Below, one piece after another: positions 8,712-15,386 of a stretch of DNA of 55,965 bases. Position 1 is the first letter of the stretch. Every line of letters begins with the position of its first letter. The stretch spans positions 1 through 55,965 of the forward strand of contig CAUJIV010000055.1 in NCBI GenBank assembly GCA_963205435.1, read 5' to 3'. The notes under the pieces were generated by a model that did no database searches, was not told the DNA's origin, and saw only the letters and a program-made list of their open reading frames with translations. A program made the translations under genes and the position numbers. This DNA is from Pseudomonadota bacterium (GTDB lineage: Bacteria; Pseudomonadota; Gammaproteobacteria; Burkholderiales; Rhodocyclaceae).

Positions 8712-9170
8712 ATGGCCACAGCCAAGAAACCCGCAGCGAAGAAACCGGCAGCCAAGAAGCCGGCTGCCAAGAAAGCCGCCCCGAAGAAAGCCGCAGCGAA
8801 GAAACCGGCCGCCAAGAAAGCCGCCCCGAAGAAAGCCGCAGCGAAGAAGCCGGCCGCCAAGAAGGCCGCCCCGAAGAAGGCCGCCCCGAAGAAGGCCGCA
8901 GCGAAGAAGCCGGCCGCCAAGCGCAAGCCCAATGCCGCCTTCATGAAGCCGATGACGCCGAGCAGCTCGCTGGCTGCCATCGTCGGTTCGCTGCCGCTGC
9001 CGCGCACCGAGGTGACCCGGAAGATCTGGGACTACATCAAGAAGAACAAGCTGCAGAACGCCATCAACAAGCGCATGATCGATGCCGACGAGAAGATGAA
9101 GTCGATCCTCGGCAAGGCGCAGGTCTCGATGTTCGAGATGACCAAGCTGATCAACAAGCACCTCAAGTAA
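8712..9170 (+). CDS. SWIB/MDM2-domain protein with histone H1-like Lys/Ala/Pro tail
   Basis: A 152-residue basic protein in two parts. Residues 1-76 are a low-complexity tail of KKPAA and KKAAP units, like histone H1 or bacterial H1-like DNA-binding tails. Residues about 78-152 are a SWIB domain, recognisable from the FMKPMTPSSSLAAIVG opening, LPRTEVTRKIWDYIKKNKLQ, and the ending MFEMTKLINKHLK. It should bind DNA or nucleoid-associated partners in the cytoplasm. SWIB proteins with or without such tails occur in Chlamydia and many proteobacteria, but their role is little known. AGGAGGTAGAG gives a very strong ribosome site, so high expression is expected. Monocistronic, with its own promoter and terminator. 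Confidence 0.9.
   Translation: MATAKKPAAKKPAAKKPAAKKAAPKKAAAKKPAAKKAAPKKAAAKKPAAKKAAPKKAAPKKAAAKKPAAKRKPNAAFMKPMTPSSSLAAIVGSLPLPRTEVTRKIWDYIKKNKLQNAINKRMIDADEKMKSILGKAQVSMFEMTKLINKHLK
8715..8930 (+). repeat. Tandem repeat coding for the Lys/Ala/Pro tail
   Basis: About 215 bases of imperfect tandem repeats built from 15-base blocks (such as GCCAAGAAGCCGGCT and CCGAAGAAAGCCGCA) that combine into a 45-base, 15-residue period (AAKKPAAKKAAPKKA). Copies are close to identical, so the copy number probably varies between strains. Confidence 0.85.
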
Positions 9171-9190
9171 GACGCCGCTTTCCCGCGATG

Positions 9191-9223
9191 CGCCCTGCCT
9201 CCTTGCGGCGGCAGGGCGTTTTT
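9191..9223 (+). terminator. Rho-independent terminator after the SWIB gene
   Basis: CGCCCTGCC at 9191-9199 pairs perfectly with GGCAGGGCG at 9210-9218, followed by TTTTT at 9219-9223. It lies 20 bases after the stop codon. Confidence 0.93.
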
Positions 9224-9245
9224 CATGGTGGCGGCAGCACAGGTC

Positions 9246-10298
9246 CTAGAGAACGAGCGGACCGGACTCGTCCACCCACTCCGAGAAGCGTCCCGAGGCC
9301 GTGGCCGGATCGTCCCGCCAGACCGCCAGCAGGCGTCGGCCAGCCTCCAGCCAGTGGCTTTCGCCCGCCTTGCAAGCCAAGCCCAGCTCGGCGGTCTCTC
9401 CCGTCTTGCGCCAGGTCGTGTAAGCCGCCCACAGCCGTGGGAAGAGGCCGCGCCGCAATCCCTCGAAGTTGGCGAAGAAGAAGTGCAGGGATGGGGCGGC
9501 GTCGCGCTGCAGCAGTGCCGGCAGCGTGGACAGGCAATCAGCCAGATTGTCGCGCACCGCGCGCGCCAGCAGCTCGGCCCGCCGCGAGGACAGCTCGCCC
9601 AGCATTTCGCGCCAGTCCGCGCCGAGCAGCGGCTCGGCGCGACCTTCGCCGATTTCGTGGAGGATCAGCGTTTCTACTTCTGTCGCCGCCATGCGCTCGA
9701 GGGCGGCTGACGGATCGCCGGAAAAGCCATAGCCGTCCAGCGCCGCCTTGAGGGCGCCATCGGCCTGCTTGACGCCCCAGATCTCGGTCTTCTCCCACAG
9801 CCAGCGCCGCAGCGCGTCGAGGCGCAGATAGATCGTGCCCTGGCGCAAGGCCGCCGGCGGCGCGAAAAGGTCGCGCGCATGCTCGCGCGCCGAGACGAGG
9901 ATTTCCAGGCCCTGCCGCGTTTCCCGCCGCACAAGTTCGCCGAGGAAGAAATGCGGCTTGCCCCAGCGGCCGACGCCGCCGGAATAAACGAGGCCGTGAG
10001 GTGCCAGGGCGGCGTTGATGGCGGCGTTGTCGAAGGGCGCGAGACCGCCGGCGAGTGGCAGATCGTTCAGGCCGGCGTCCTCCAGCTCGCTCCAGCGCGC
10101 TTCCCGCCGCGCGATCCAGGCGCCCAGCGCGTCCTGTGGCAGCGGCTGGTCGAGGGCGAAGCCGCGTTCCCAGCGGAACAGGTCGCGCATCGCCAGCAGG
10201 TAGTTGCACATCGTCATCTCGCGCGCATGACGGGCGTCGGCGATGTCGCAGTTGGTCTGCACGGCCTGACGCAGTTCCTCCAGGACCGGTGCGTTCAT
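9246..10298 (-). CDS. Conserved hypothetical protein, last gene of the S24-headed unit
   Basis: A 350-residue soluble protein I cannot assign. It is rich in Trp, Leu and Arg, with segments MCNYLLAMRDLFRWERG, YSGGVGRWGKPHFFLGEL and ATEVETLILHEIGEG. The last has a loose HExxx-like look (LILHEIGEG) but not a canonical HExxH. No signal peptide or membrane span is visible, so it is probably cytoplasmic. The start (MNAPVLEELRQ) overlaps the stop of the upstream 147-residue gene by 4 bases (ATGA), indicating translational coupling. The frame stays open 58 codons further upstream, but that part is a shadow of the upstream gene. Confidence 0.8.
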   Translation of the reverse strand: MNAPVLEELRQAVQTNCDIADARHAREMTMCNYLLAMRDLFRWERGFALDQPLPQDALGAWIARREARWSELEDAGLNDLPLAGGLAPFDNAAINAALAPHGLVYSGGVGRWGKPHFFLGELVRRETRQGLEILVSAREHARDLFAPPAALRQGTIYLRLDALRRWLWEKTEIWGVKQADGALKAALDGYGFSGDPSAALERMAATEVETLILHEIGEGRAEPLLGADWREMLGELSSRRAELLARAVRDNLADCLSTLPALLQRDAAPSLHFFFANFEGLRRGLFPRLWAAYTTWRKTGETAELGLACKAGESHWLEAGRRLLAVWRDDPATASGRFSEWVDESGPLVL

Positions 10299-10738
10299 GA
10301 TTGACGCCTCCGCCGCGGCAGCTGCCAGGCGGCCAGCGACTGTATGATGACCGGCCAGGGCAGGCCGTCCAGGCCGCCCTCCGTGCCATTCGCGGCGCCC
10401 GCCAGGGCAGCGATGTCGCCGGGCGACCTGGTGCCGCCGAGAGCCTGCTGCAGGCCGGCCAGGCCGCCGCACTGCACCTTCATCTCCTGCGCGTGGGTGA
10501 GCGGCTGCCCGGCTTGGCGCAGGTGCAGGGCGAAGGCGGCATGGCGCCGCAGCAGGCCGTGCAGTTCGGCGCAGCGGGCTTGCGCCTCGGCTTCGCGGCA
10601 GGCGACGGCTTCGCGCTCGGCGATGTTGTGGCGCTGCGCCAGCCGGCAGCTGGCGCAGGCGGCGAGCAGCGCCTTCTCGAAGGAACAGGGGCGGGCGACG
10701 ATCGCCTTGTGCGCCTGCCGGAAGGCGGCCTCGTCCAT
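10295..10738 (-). CDS. Six-cysteine conserved hypothetical protein
   Basis: A 147-residue protein with cysteines at 18, 28, 31, 47, 56 and 90. The CASC pair at 28-31 is CxxC, and the regular spread in a mostly helical, Ala/Arg-rich chain suggests metal or Fe-S binding, though no known family is recognised. The start MDEAAFRQAH was chosen because it fits between neighbours; the frame is open further upstream only over the next gene. It lies 13 bases after the 77-residue gene and overlaps the next gene by 4 bases. Confidence 0.7.
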   Translation of the reverse strand: MDEAAFRQAHKAIVARPCSFEKALLAACASCRLAQRHNIAEREAVACREAEAQARCAELHGLLRRHAAFALHLRQAGQPLTHAQEMKVQCGGLAGLQQALGGTRSPGDIAALAGAANGTEGGLDGLPWPVIIQSLAAWQLPRRRRQS

Positions 10739-10751
10739 CCGCCGGCCAGGC

Positions 10752-10985
10752 TCAGTAGTCGCCGTCGCCCGGATCGGACTGCATCTCGCGCACCTCGGAG
10801 AGGAGGAGCTCGGCCTGCAGCTCGTTTTCGGCGAAGATATTGCGCACGGTGCAGCCTTCGCTGAGCGCCAGTTCCCGGCGCAGTTCCTTGGCGCGGGCCG
10901 AAGCGGCCCTGAAAGCCTCGTGGCTCTCGATTTTTTCCAGACGGCGGATCGGCGTCTCGAAGACCTTGTAGATGTAGTAGGGCAT
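10752..10985 (-). CDS. Small conserved hypothetical protein
   Basis: A 77-residue protein, MPYYIYKVFETPIRRLEKI at the start, then a charged helical stretch and an acidic C-terminus (DPGDGDY). The opening resembles small regulator-like (FmdB-type) N-termini in rhythm but has no CxxC pairs, so that assignment is not made. It sits 12 bases after the S24-fold gene and 13 bases before the six-cysteine gene. Confidence 0.65.
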   Translation of the reverse strand: MPYYIYKVFETPIRRLEKIESHEAFRAASARAKELRRELALSEGCTVRNIFAENELQAELLLSEVREMQSDPGDGDY

Positions 10986-10997
10986 GGGTACTGGCTC

Positions 10998-11369
10998 TCA
11001 GTCGTCGTAGAACTTGCTCGAGCGGCGCGAGCCGGGGCGGCTTTTCTGGATGACGACGCCGCGCACCGCCTCGATGCCGGCAATGGCGGCGTCCGCGTAG
11101 CGCGGATTGAGCGGGTGCAGCCACCAGCCGTCCTCGCGTCTTTGCAACTGGCGCAGGATCGGCTCGCCCTCGTGCTGGGCGACGACGTAGCTGCCGTCGC
11201 GAGCGAGGCCTTCCGGCTCGACGACGATGATCTCGCCCTCGACGAACTCCGGCAGCATGCTGTCGCCGAGCACCATCAGGGCGAAGGCTTCCTCGCTCTC
11301 GCAGTCGCTGCCGGCGGCTCCGCTTTCCGTCCTCACCGGGGTGATGGGGATGATCTTGCGCTGACTCAT
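10998..11369 (-). CDS. S24-fold (LexA C-terminal domain-like) protein without the catalytic lysine
   Basis: A 123-residue protein that is almost only the S24 peptidase fold. The nucleophile motif VLGDSMLPEF has Ser37, followed by EGEIIVVEPEG and GSYVVAQHEGE, as in LexA and phage repressors. No helix-turn-helix precedes it. Where LexA has the catalytic Lys (VTVKRLKK), this protein reads PILRQLQR, so the general base is replaced by Arg73, judged by my by-eye alignment. It may therefore be a sensor or scaffold rather than a self-cleaving protease. It is the first gene of a tight four-gene unit and starts 67 bases after the [2Fe-2S] reductase stop. Confidence 0.8.
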   Translation of the reverse strand: MSQRKIIPITPVRTESGAAGSDCESEEAFALMVLGDSMLPEFVEGEIIVVEPEGLARDGSYVVAQHEGEPILRQLQRREDGWWLHPLNPRYADAAIAGIEAVRGVVIQKSRPGSRRSSKFYDD

Positions 11370-11436
11370 GGCGTCGATCTTAAGCGTAGACGGTGCGAGC
11401 GACGAACAAAATGCCTGATGTCGGCAGAGATGAAAT

Positions 11437-12402
11437 TCATGTCTTTGTCACGCTCAGTTGCGCTGCCGGAAACCCCGCTTCTGCCAAGGCCGTTGCCACG
11501 CCATCGACAAAGACCGGCGGGCCGGCCAGATACATGTCAAAGGCGGCCAGGTCGGCATGCTCTCCGGCAATGCGGGCCACCAGCGCCTCGGTGCCGCCGC
11601 TCTCCGGGATGTAGCTGAAATTGGTGAAGGCATCCGCCCAGGCGCGGCACAGGTTGTCGAGATAGCGGCCGTCCGGACGCTCGCTGTGCCAGTACAGGCG
11701 CAGGGGATCGGTGCGATCGAGCGACATGGCGTGCTCGATCAGCCCCTTGACGGGCGCGAAGCCGGTCTCCCCGGCGATGAAGAGCATGGGCCTCGGTGGC
11801 TCCGTGCGCAGGACGAAGTCGCCGAAGGGCCCGACCAGCCTGACCGAGTCGCCGGAAGCCAGGCGGTCGAACACGGCGCAGGCGAACTCGTCCTGTTCGT
11901 CGCGCCTGACGTGGAAATGCAGGTTGCGCTCGTCGCACGGGCAACTGGCGATCGGCAGCCGGGCGGCCGCCCCGTCGGCGATGAGCGTGGCGCTCTGGCC
12001 GGAAAAATAGCGCAGGCGGTTGTTGCGCGGCGTCTGCAGGTGCAGCAGGCGCACGCCTTCGCCGAGCGGCTCGATGACCTTGATGCGGGCATCGATCTCC
12101 TGCTGCGGGATGTCGCCGGCCGAGCCGGTCTCCAGGGTCTCCAGCACCAGCTCGCCCTGGGCGGTGTGGGAACAGAGCAGGATGTAGCCCTGGCTCTTCT
12201 CCGCTTCCGAGAGGCGGTAATCGTGGTGCCGGACCTTGGTCACCTCGCCGGAGACGACGCGCGCCTTGCACAGGCCGCAGTTTCCGTTGCTGCAGCCGTA
12301 GTTTACCGCCAGACCGGAGTGGAGGGCGGCTTCCAGCAGGGTGTCGGCACCCTCGACGACGAACTCGTGGCCGCTCGGGTGCAAGATGACGTGGGCGGTC
12401 AT
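11437..12402 (-). CDS. [2Fe-2S]/FAD NAD(P)H-dependent oxidoreductase (CDP-6-deoxy-glucoseen reductase-like)
   Basis: A 321-residue electron-transfer reductase. An N-terminal plant-type ferredoxin domain carries Cys37, Cys42, Cys45 and Cys77 (CSNGNCGLC ... LLCSH). It is followed by an FAD-binding barrel (the usual RxYS motif is modified; LPIASCPCDERNLHFHVR) and an NAD(P) domain (LFIAGETGFAPVKGLIEH). The order 2Fe-2S, FAD, NAD matches the CDP-6-deoxy-L-threo-D-glycero-4-hexulose-3-dehydrase reductase/phenol hydroxylase reductase group. No oxygenase partner lies nearby, so the electron acceptor is unknown. The nearest neighbours are the S24-headed unit downstream and a transglutaminase-like gene upstream. 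Confidence 0.87.
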   Translation of the reverse strand: MTAHVILHPSGHEFVVEGADTLLEAALHSGLAVNYGCSNGNCGLCKARVVSGEVTKVRHHDYRLSEAEKSQGYILLCSHTAQGELVLETLETGSAGDIPQQEIDARIKVIEPLGEGVRLLHLQTPRNNRLRYFSGQSATLIADGAAARLPIASCPCDERNLHFHVRRDEQDEFACAVFDRLASGDSVRLVGPFGDFVLRTEPPRPMLFIAGETGFAPVKGLIEHAMSLDRTDPLRLYWHSERPDGRYLDNLCRAWADAFTNFSYIPESGGTEALVARIAGEHADLAAFDMYLAGPPVFVDGVATALAEAGFPAAQLSVTKT

Positions 12403-12501
12403 GGCGCAAGCATAGCACTCCTGGCACGCGTTGCCGCCAAGGCGACGGCAGGGACGAATGACCTCTGCGGCGGCGCGGATTCTGCGCGGGCCGCAGCGGG
12501 C

Positions 12502-13197
12502 TCAGTGAATCCGGCTGCCGTCCTCGAAGCGCTCGCCGGCGTCGTGGCCGACGAAGCATCCGGCCGGATAGAAGGCGGCGTATTCCTGGCGCACCCGCTC
12601 GAAGGGAAAGTCGGACCAGCAGCCGTGGTCGCGCAGGTATTCCATGTGGCGGCGGTCCTTGGCGTCGTATTCCTGGAAGATGGCGTGGTTGCTGCCGTCG
12701 AACTCGGTCGGCCGCACGTGGAAGCGCTGGCACATCTCGATGTTGAAGGCCGGCGCGGCTTTCACCCATTTGTCGCCCAGGCGCATGACGGCGTAGCCAT
12801 GGTTAATGAAGGTGGTTGTGCCGCCCATTCGCGTTTTCAGCTTCTCCGTGGTCAGGTGATTCTCCACGTCCGACAGGCCGATCGCCGCCGGGATGCCGGC
12901 GGCGCGCGCCGCGGCGGCGAGCAGGACGGCCTTGGGCAGGCAGAAGGCGGCCTTGGCCTGCAGCACGTTGCTGGCGACGTAAGGCTCGGGATCGAGGCTC
13001 ATGGTGAACGGGTCGTAGCGCCAGCCGTCGCGCACGCGATAGAACAGCCGCACGGCCTTCTCGACGTCGCTCGACGCGCCGGCGACGACTTCCTGCGCGA
13101 AGCGGCGGATCGCCGGATTGTCCGAATCGATGAAACGCGCGCCTTCGAGGTATTCCGGACCCGACTCGGGCCAGGCGCCGGGGGGGGTGTGAGTCAT
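12502..13197 (-). CDS. Transglutaminase-like (cysteine protease fold) protein
   Basis: A 231-residue cytoplasmic protein with a transglutaminase core. Cys86 lies in AKAAFCLPKAVLLAAAARAAGIPA, the typical nucleophile helix; His133 in INHGYAVMRLGDKW. The third triad position reads KAAPAFN, lacking the usual Asp, which is common in this bacterial subgroup. Likely a peptidase or amidase; substrate unknown. The ATG at 13197 has GGAGG 8-12 bases upstream. The site is partly inside an 8-bp hairpin (13201-13221). It precedes the [2Fe-2S] reductase on the same strand by 99 bases. Confidence 0.82.
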   Translation of the reverse strand: MTHTPPGAWPESGPEYLEGARFIDSDNPAIRRFAQEVVAGASSDVEKAVRLFYRVRDGWRYDPFTMSLDPEPYVASNVLQAKAAFCLPKAVLLAAAARAAGIPAAIGLSDVENHLTTEKLKTRMGGTTTFINHGYAVMRLGDKWVKAAPAFNIEMCQRFHVRPTEFDGSNHAIFQEYDAKDRRHMEYLRDHGCWSDFPFERVRQEYAAFYPAGCFVGHDAGERFEDGSRIH

Positions 13198-13200
13198 GAC

Positions 13201-13221
13201 GAAGCCTCCGGATGAGGCTTC
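13201..13221 (-). promoter_or_regulatory. Hairpin covering the ribosome binding site of the transglutaminase gene
   Basis: GAAGCCTC (13201-13208) and GAGGCTTC (13214-13221) form a perfect 8-bp stem with a 5-base loop. In the minus-strand mRNA the GGAGG ribosome site spans the loop and 3' arm, 4 bases before the ATG, so folding could hide it. Confidence 0.5.
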
Positions 13222-13379
13222 CATTATGGGCGTCACTGCCGCGAAGGCCAAGCACGGTCGCCGCCGTACCGCGACGTCAGCTGGCGCGGCACGGCGCGAA
13301 GAGGCGGGTCACACTGGGCTTCCTGCGGACAAAGTGCGATAATTGTCAATTTGTGCAATTCGGAAAGAAGGAGAGGGAC

Positions 13380-13886
13380 ATGATCCGTGAAGTCGAGGGC
13401 GACATCCTGCTGAGCGAGGCGCAGGTGATCGCGCATGGCATCGCCACGCACGATCCGTTCGATTCGGGCCTGGCGCTGGCGCTGCGCGAGCGCTTCCCGT
13501 CGATGGTCAAGGACTATCGCCATGCCATGCACGCCAAGGCGCCGAACACGGGCGAGATCTGGGCCTGGCGGGGCGTGAACGAGGACGGCTCGACGCGCGG
13601 CATCGTCAACCTGCTCACCCAGGGCATGCAGAGCCAGGACAAGGCCGCCCGCCCGGTCAAGGCCCGCCTGGAGGACGTCAATCGCGCCCTGCGCGCGCTG
13701 GCGAAGCATGTGCAGGACGAGAACATCCGCAGCCTGGCGCTGCCGCGCCTGGCCACCGGCGTCGGTGCGCTCGACTGGGCGGACGTGAAGCCGCTGATCC
13801 GACAGCACCTGGGTGATCTCGGCATCCCGGTGCTGGTCTACGAGGTCTATCACAAGAGCGTGCAGGCAGACGAGAAACTGGCCTGA
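13380..13886 (+). CDS. Macro-domain protein (ADP-ribose binding/hydrolase type)
   Basis: A 168-residue single-domain protein. The opening IREVEGDILLSEAQVIAHGIA and the late ALPRLATGVGALDWADV match macro domains, which bind or hydrolyse ADP-ribose and its derivatives. Asp8 in GDIL fits the adenine contact. The usual NAAN segment is replaced by HGIATHDPFDSG, as in ALC1/Poa1-like branches. The ATG at 13380 follows AAGGAGAGGGAC. A GATAAT at 13338-13343 could be its -10. No ADP-ribosyltransferase (DarT-like) partner is adjacent, so it is not an obvious toxin-antitoxin antitoxin. Confidence 0.85.
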   Translation: MIREVEGDILLSEAQVIAHGIATHDPFDSGLALALRERFPSMVKDYRHAMHAKAPNTGEIWAWRGVNEDGSTRGIVNLLTQGMQSQDKAARPVKARLEDVNRALRALAKHVQDENIRSLALPRLATGVGALDWADVKPLIRQHLGDLGIPVLVYEVYHKSVQADEKLA

Positions 13887-13890
13887 GATC

Positions 13891-13916
13891 CGGCCGCGGC
13901 CGCGGCCGCGGCCGCG
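13891..13916. repeat. Simple GGCCGC repeat between convergent genes
   Basis: Twenty-six bases of uninterrupted CGGCCG/GGCCGC units that are self-complementary and contain several NotI sites. It lies between the convergent macro-domain gene and the AI-2E-type permease, followed by TTT. It can fold as a hairpin from either strand and might act as a crude bidirectional terminator. Confidence 0.7.
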
Positions 13917-13928
13917 TTTGCAGGGCCG

Positions 13929-14954
13929 TTACACCTGGCCGCGCGCGGCCAGTTCGTCCTTGAGATAGGCGTAGTAGATTGGCGCGGCGATCAGGCCGGC
14001 GACGCCGAAGGCCGCCTCCATCGCCAGCATGGCGAGCAGCAGCTCCCAGGTGCGCGCGCGGATGCGCGAGCCGACGATGCGCGCGTTGAGGAAATACTCG
14101 AGCTTGTGGATCACCACGAGGAAGGCGAGCGAGGCGACCGCCACCGCCACCGAGTGGCTCAGGCTGACGATGACGATGACGGTGTTGGAGACGAGATTGC
14201 CCACCACCGGCAGCAGCCCGACGATGAAGGTGACGGCGACCATGGTCTTCGCCAGCGGCAGATGGATGCCGAGCAGGGGCAGCGCCACGTCGAGGTAGAG
14301 CCAGGTGAAGAAGGCGTTGAGGGCGGCGATGCGCACCTGGGCGAAGACGATGCGCCGGAAGGAGGCGGCCAGCCGCGCGCTGCGCTCGATCAGCGCTCGC
14401 GCCAGCGGCTTCGCCCGGGCGTAGGCGGCCGCCTCGCTGAGCGAGACCATGGCGCCGATGATCATGCCGAAGAGGATGTGCACGAGGCCGCGTCCGGCCT
14501 CGGCGCCGATGATCTGCGCTTCGTCGGCATGCGCGCGCAGCCAGCGCATCATGGTGTCGGCCAGGTCGTCGATACCGGTCGGCAGGCGCGCCGCCAGCCA
14601 GTCGGGCAGCATGGCGCGGGCGCCCTCGATGCTCTCCGCCATCTTCTGCATGAGCGCCGGCAGGCTGCCCAGCTCGCCGCGAAAAAAGGCCATCGAGCCG
14701 TAGGCCGTCAGCGCCAGCAGGAAGATGACCACGCTCGAGAGCAGGGCGATGGCCACCAGGCGGGCGCGCACATGACCGAGGCGGGCGACGCCGAGGCGCG
14801 GCGCCAGCATGTGCACCAGCTCGTGCACCAGCAGGCCGGCCAGCAGGGCCGGCAGGAGGCGCAATTTCAGGACGAGGAAGAGGGCGGCGGCGGCGAGCAG
14901 CCAGGCGGCGATGTCATGCGCCGACGGCCTGCGTGATGCGGTGACGACGCTCAT
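13929..14954 (-). CDS. AI-2E family transporter (TqsA/YdiK/PerM-type permease)
   Basis: A 341-residue inner-membrane protein with about seven hydrophobic segments and the AI-2E family signature in its second half (LLPVVGNLVSNTVIVIVSL, and AFGVAGLIAAPIYYAYLKDEL at the end). The family includes autoinducer-2 exporters and Na+/H+ antiporters, so the substrate cannot be fixed from sequence. It appears to be transcribed alone: macro-domain gene convergent downstream, nothing on the same strand close upstream. Confidence 0.87.
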   Translation of the reverse strand: MSVVTASRRPSAHDIAAWLLAAAALFLVLKLRLLPALLAGLLVHELVHMLAPRLGVARLGHVRARLVAIALLSSVVIFLLALTAYGSMAFFRGELGSLPALMQKMAESIEGARAMLPDWLAARLPTGIDDLADTMMRWLRAHADEAQIIGAEAGRGLVHILFGMIIGAMVSLSEAAAYARAKPLARALIERSARLAASFRRIVFAQVRIAALNAFFTWLYLDVALPLLGIHLPLAKTMVAVTFIVGLLPVVGNLVSNTVIVIVSLSHSVAVAVASLAFLVVIHKLEYFLNARIVGSRIRARTWELLLAMLAMEAAFGVAGLIAAPIYYAYLKDELAARGQV

Positions 14955-15073
14955 GCGCTCCCAATGGCAGCTAACTAGGAGGCGCCATTATCCTCGAATC
15001 GGGCGACTTGCGCCCGAAGGGCGACCGGCCGCCCAGGGCCTGCTCTCAACCAGTCTTTCGGCGCGAACAGGCT

Positions 15074-15268
15074 TTAAACCCAGCGCTCGACCGCCCTGCG
15101 CGACTCTTCCAGGGAGCACTGGTGGTCCCGGCCGTAGCGCTTCATGGCGAGGGACTTCTGCCCTTTTTCCGCGAGTTCCTGCCAGGTGGCGGAGAGGATG
15201 TCCTGCTCGAGTTCGAGCAATTTTTTCTGCAGCTCGTTATAGGCGGCGAGCTTTTCGTCCAGCGTCAT
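15074..15268 (-). CDS. Small hypothetical protein
   Basis: A 64-residue charged, helical protein (MTLDEKLAAYNELQKKLLELEQDI at the start) with a heptad-like leucine pattern that could form a short coiled coil. AGGGAAAAG precedes the ATG. It lies 118 bases downstream of uvrA on the same strand. I do not recognise a family; it is considered real because it has a ribosome site and a biased composition. Confidence 0.6.
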   Translation of the reverse strand: MTLDEKLAAYNELQKKLLELEQDILSATWQELAEKGQKSLAMKRYGRDHQCSLEESRRAVERWV

Positions 15269-15386
15269 GACTTTTCCCTTTTTGTTTCGTCTCTGTTGAA
15301 GACCCGGTCCCGCCGGGAGTCGGCGGAGGCCCAGGCTGTCCCTAGCGTAGCACAGCGAGCGGGCTTTGACCCCGCATGCGCTCGCT

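Noticed and set aside
8715-8930. CRISPR array
   Set aside because: The repeats are contiguous without spacers and code in frame for a Lys/Ala/Pro tail.
10998-11369. LexA or SOS repressor
   Set aside because: The protein lacks a helix-turn-helix and has Arg in place of the catalytic Lys; no LexA-type operator was seen nearby or before uvrA.
11458-13215. A 585-codon plus-strand frame opposite the reductase and transglutaminase genes
   Set aside because: No ribosome site or domain; opposite strand genes are well supported.
13380-13886. DarG-type antitoxin of a DarTG pair
   Set aside because: No DarT-like ADP-ribosyltransferase gene is adjacent on either side.
15354-15386. Terminator after uvrA
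   Set aside because: AGCGAGCG/CGCTCGCT arms exist just after the stop codon, but no T run follows on the minus strand.
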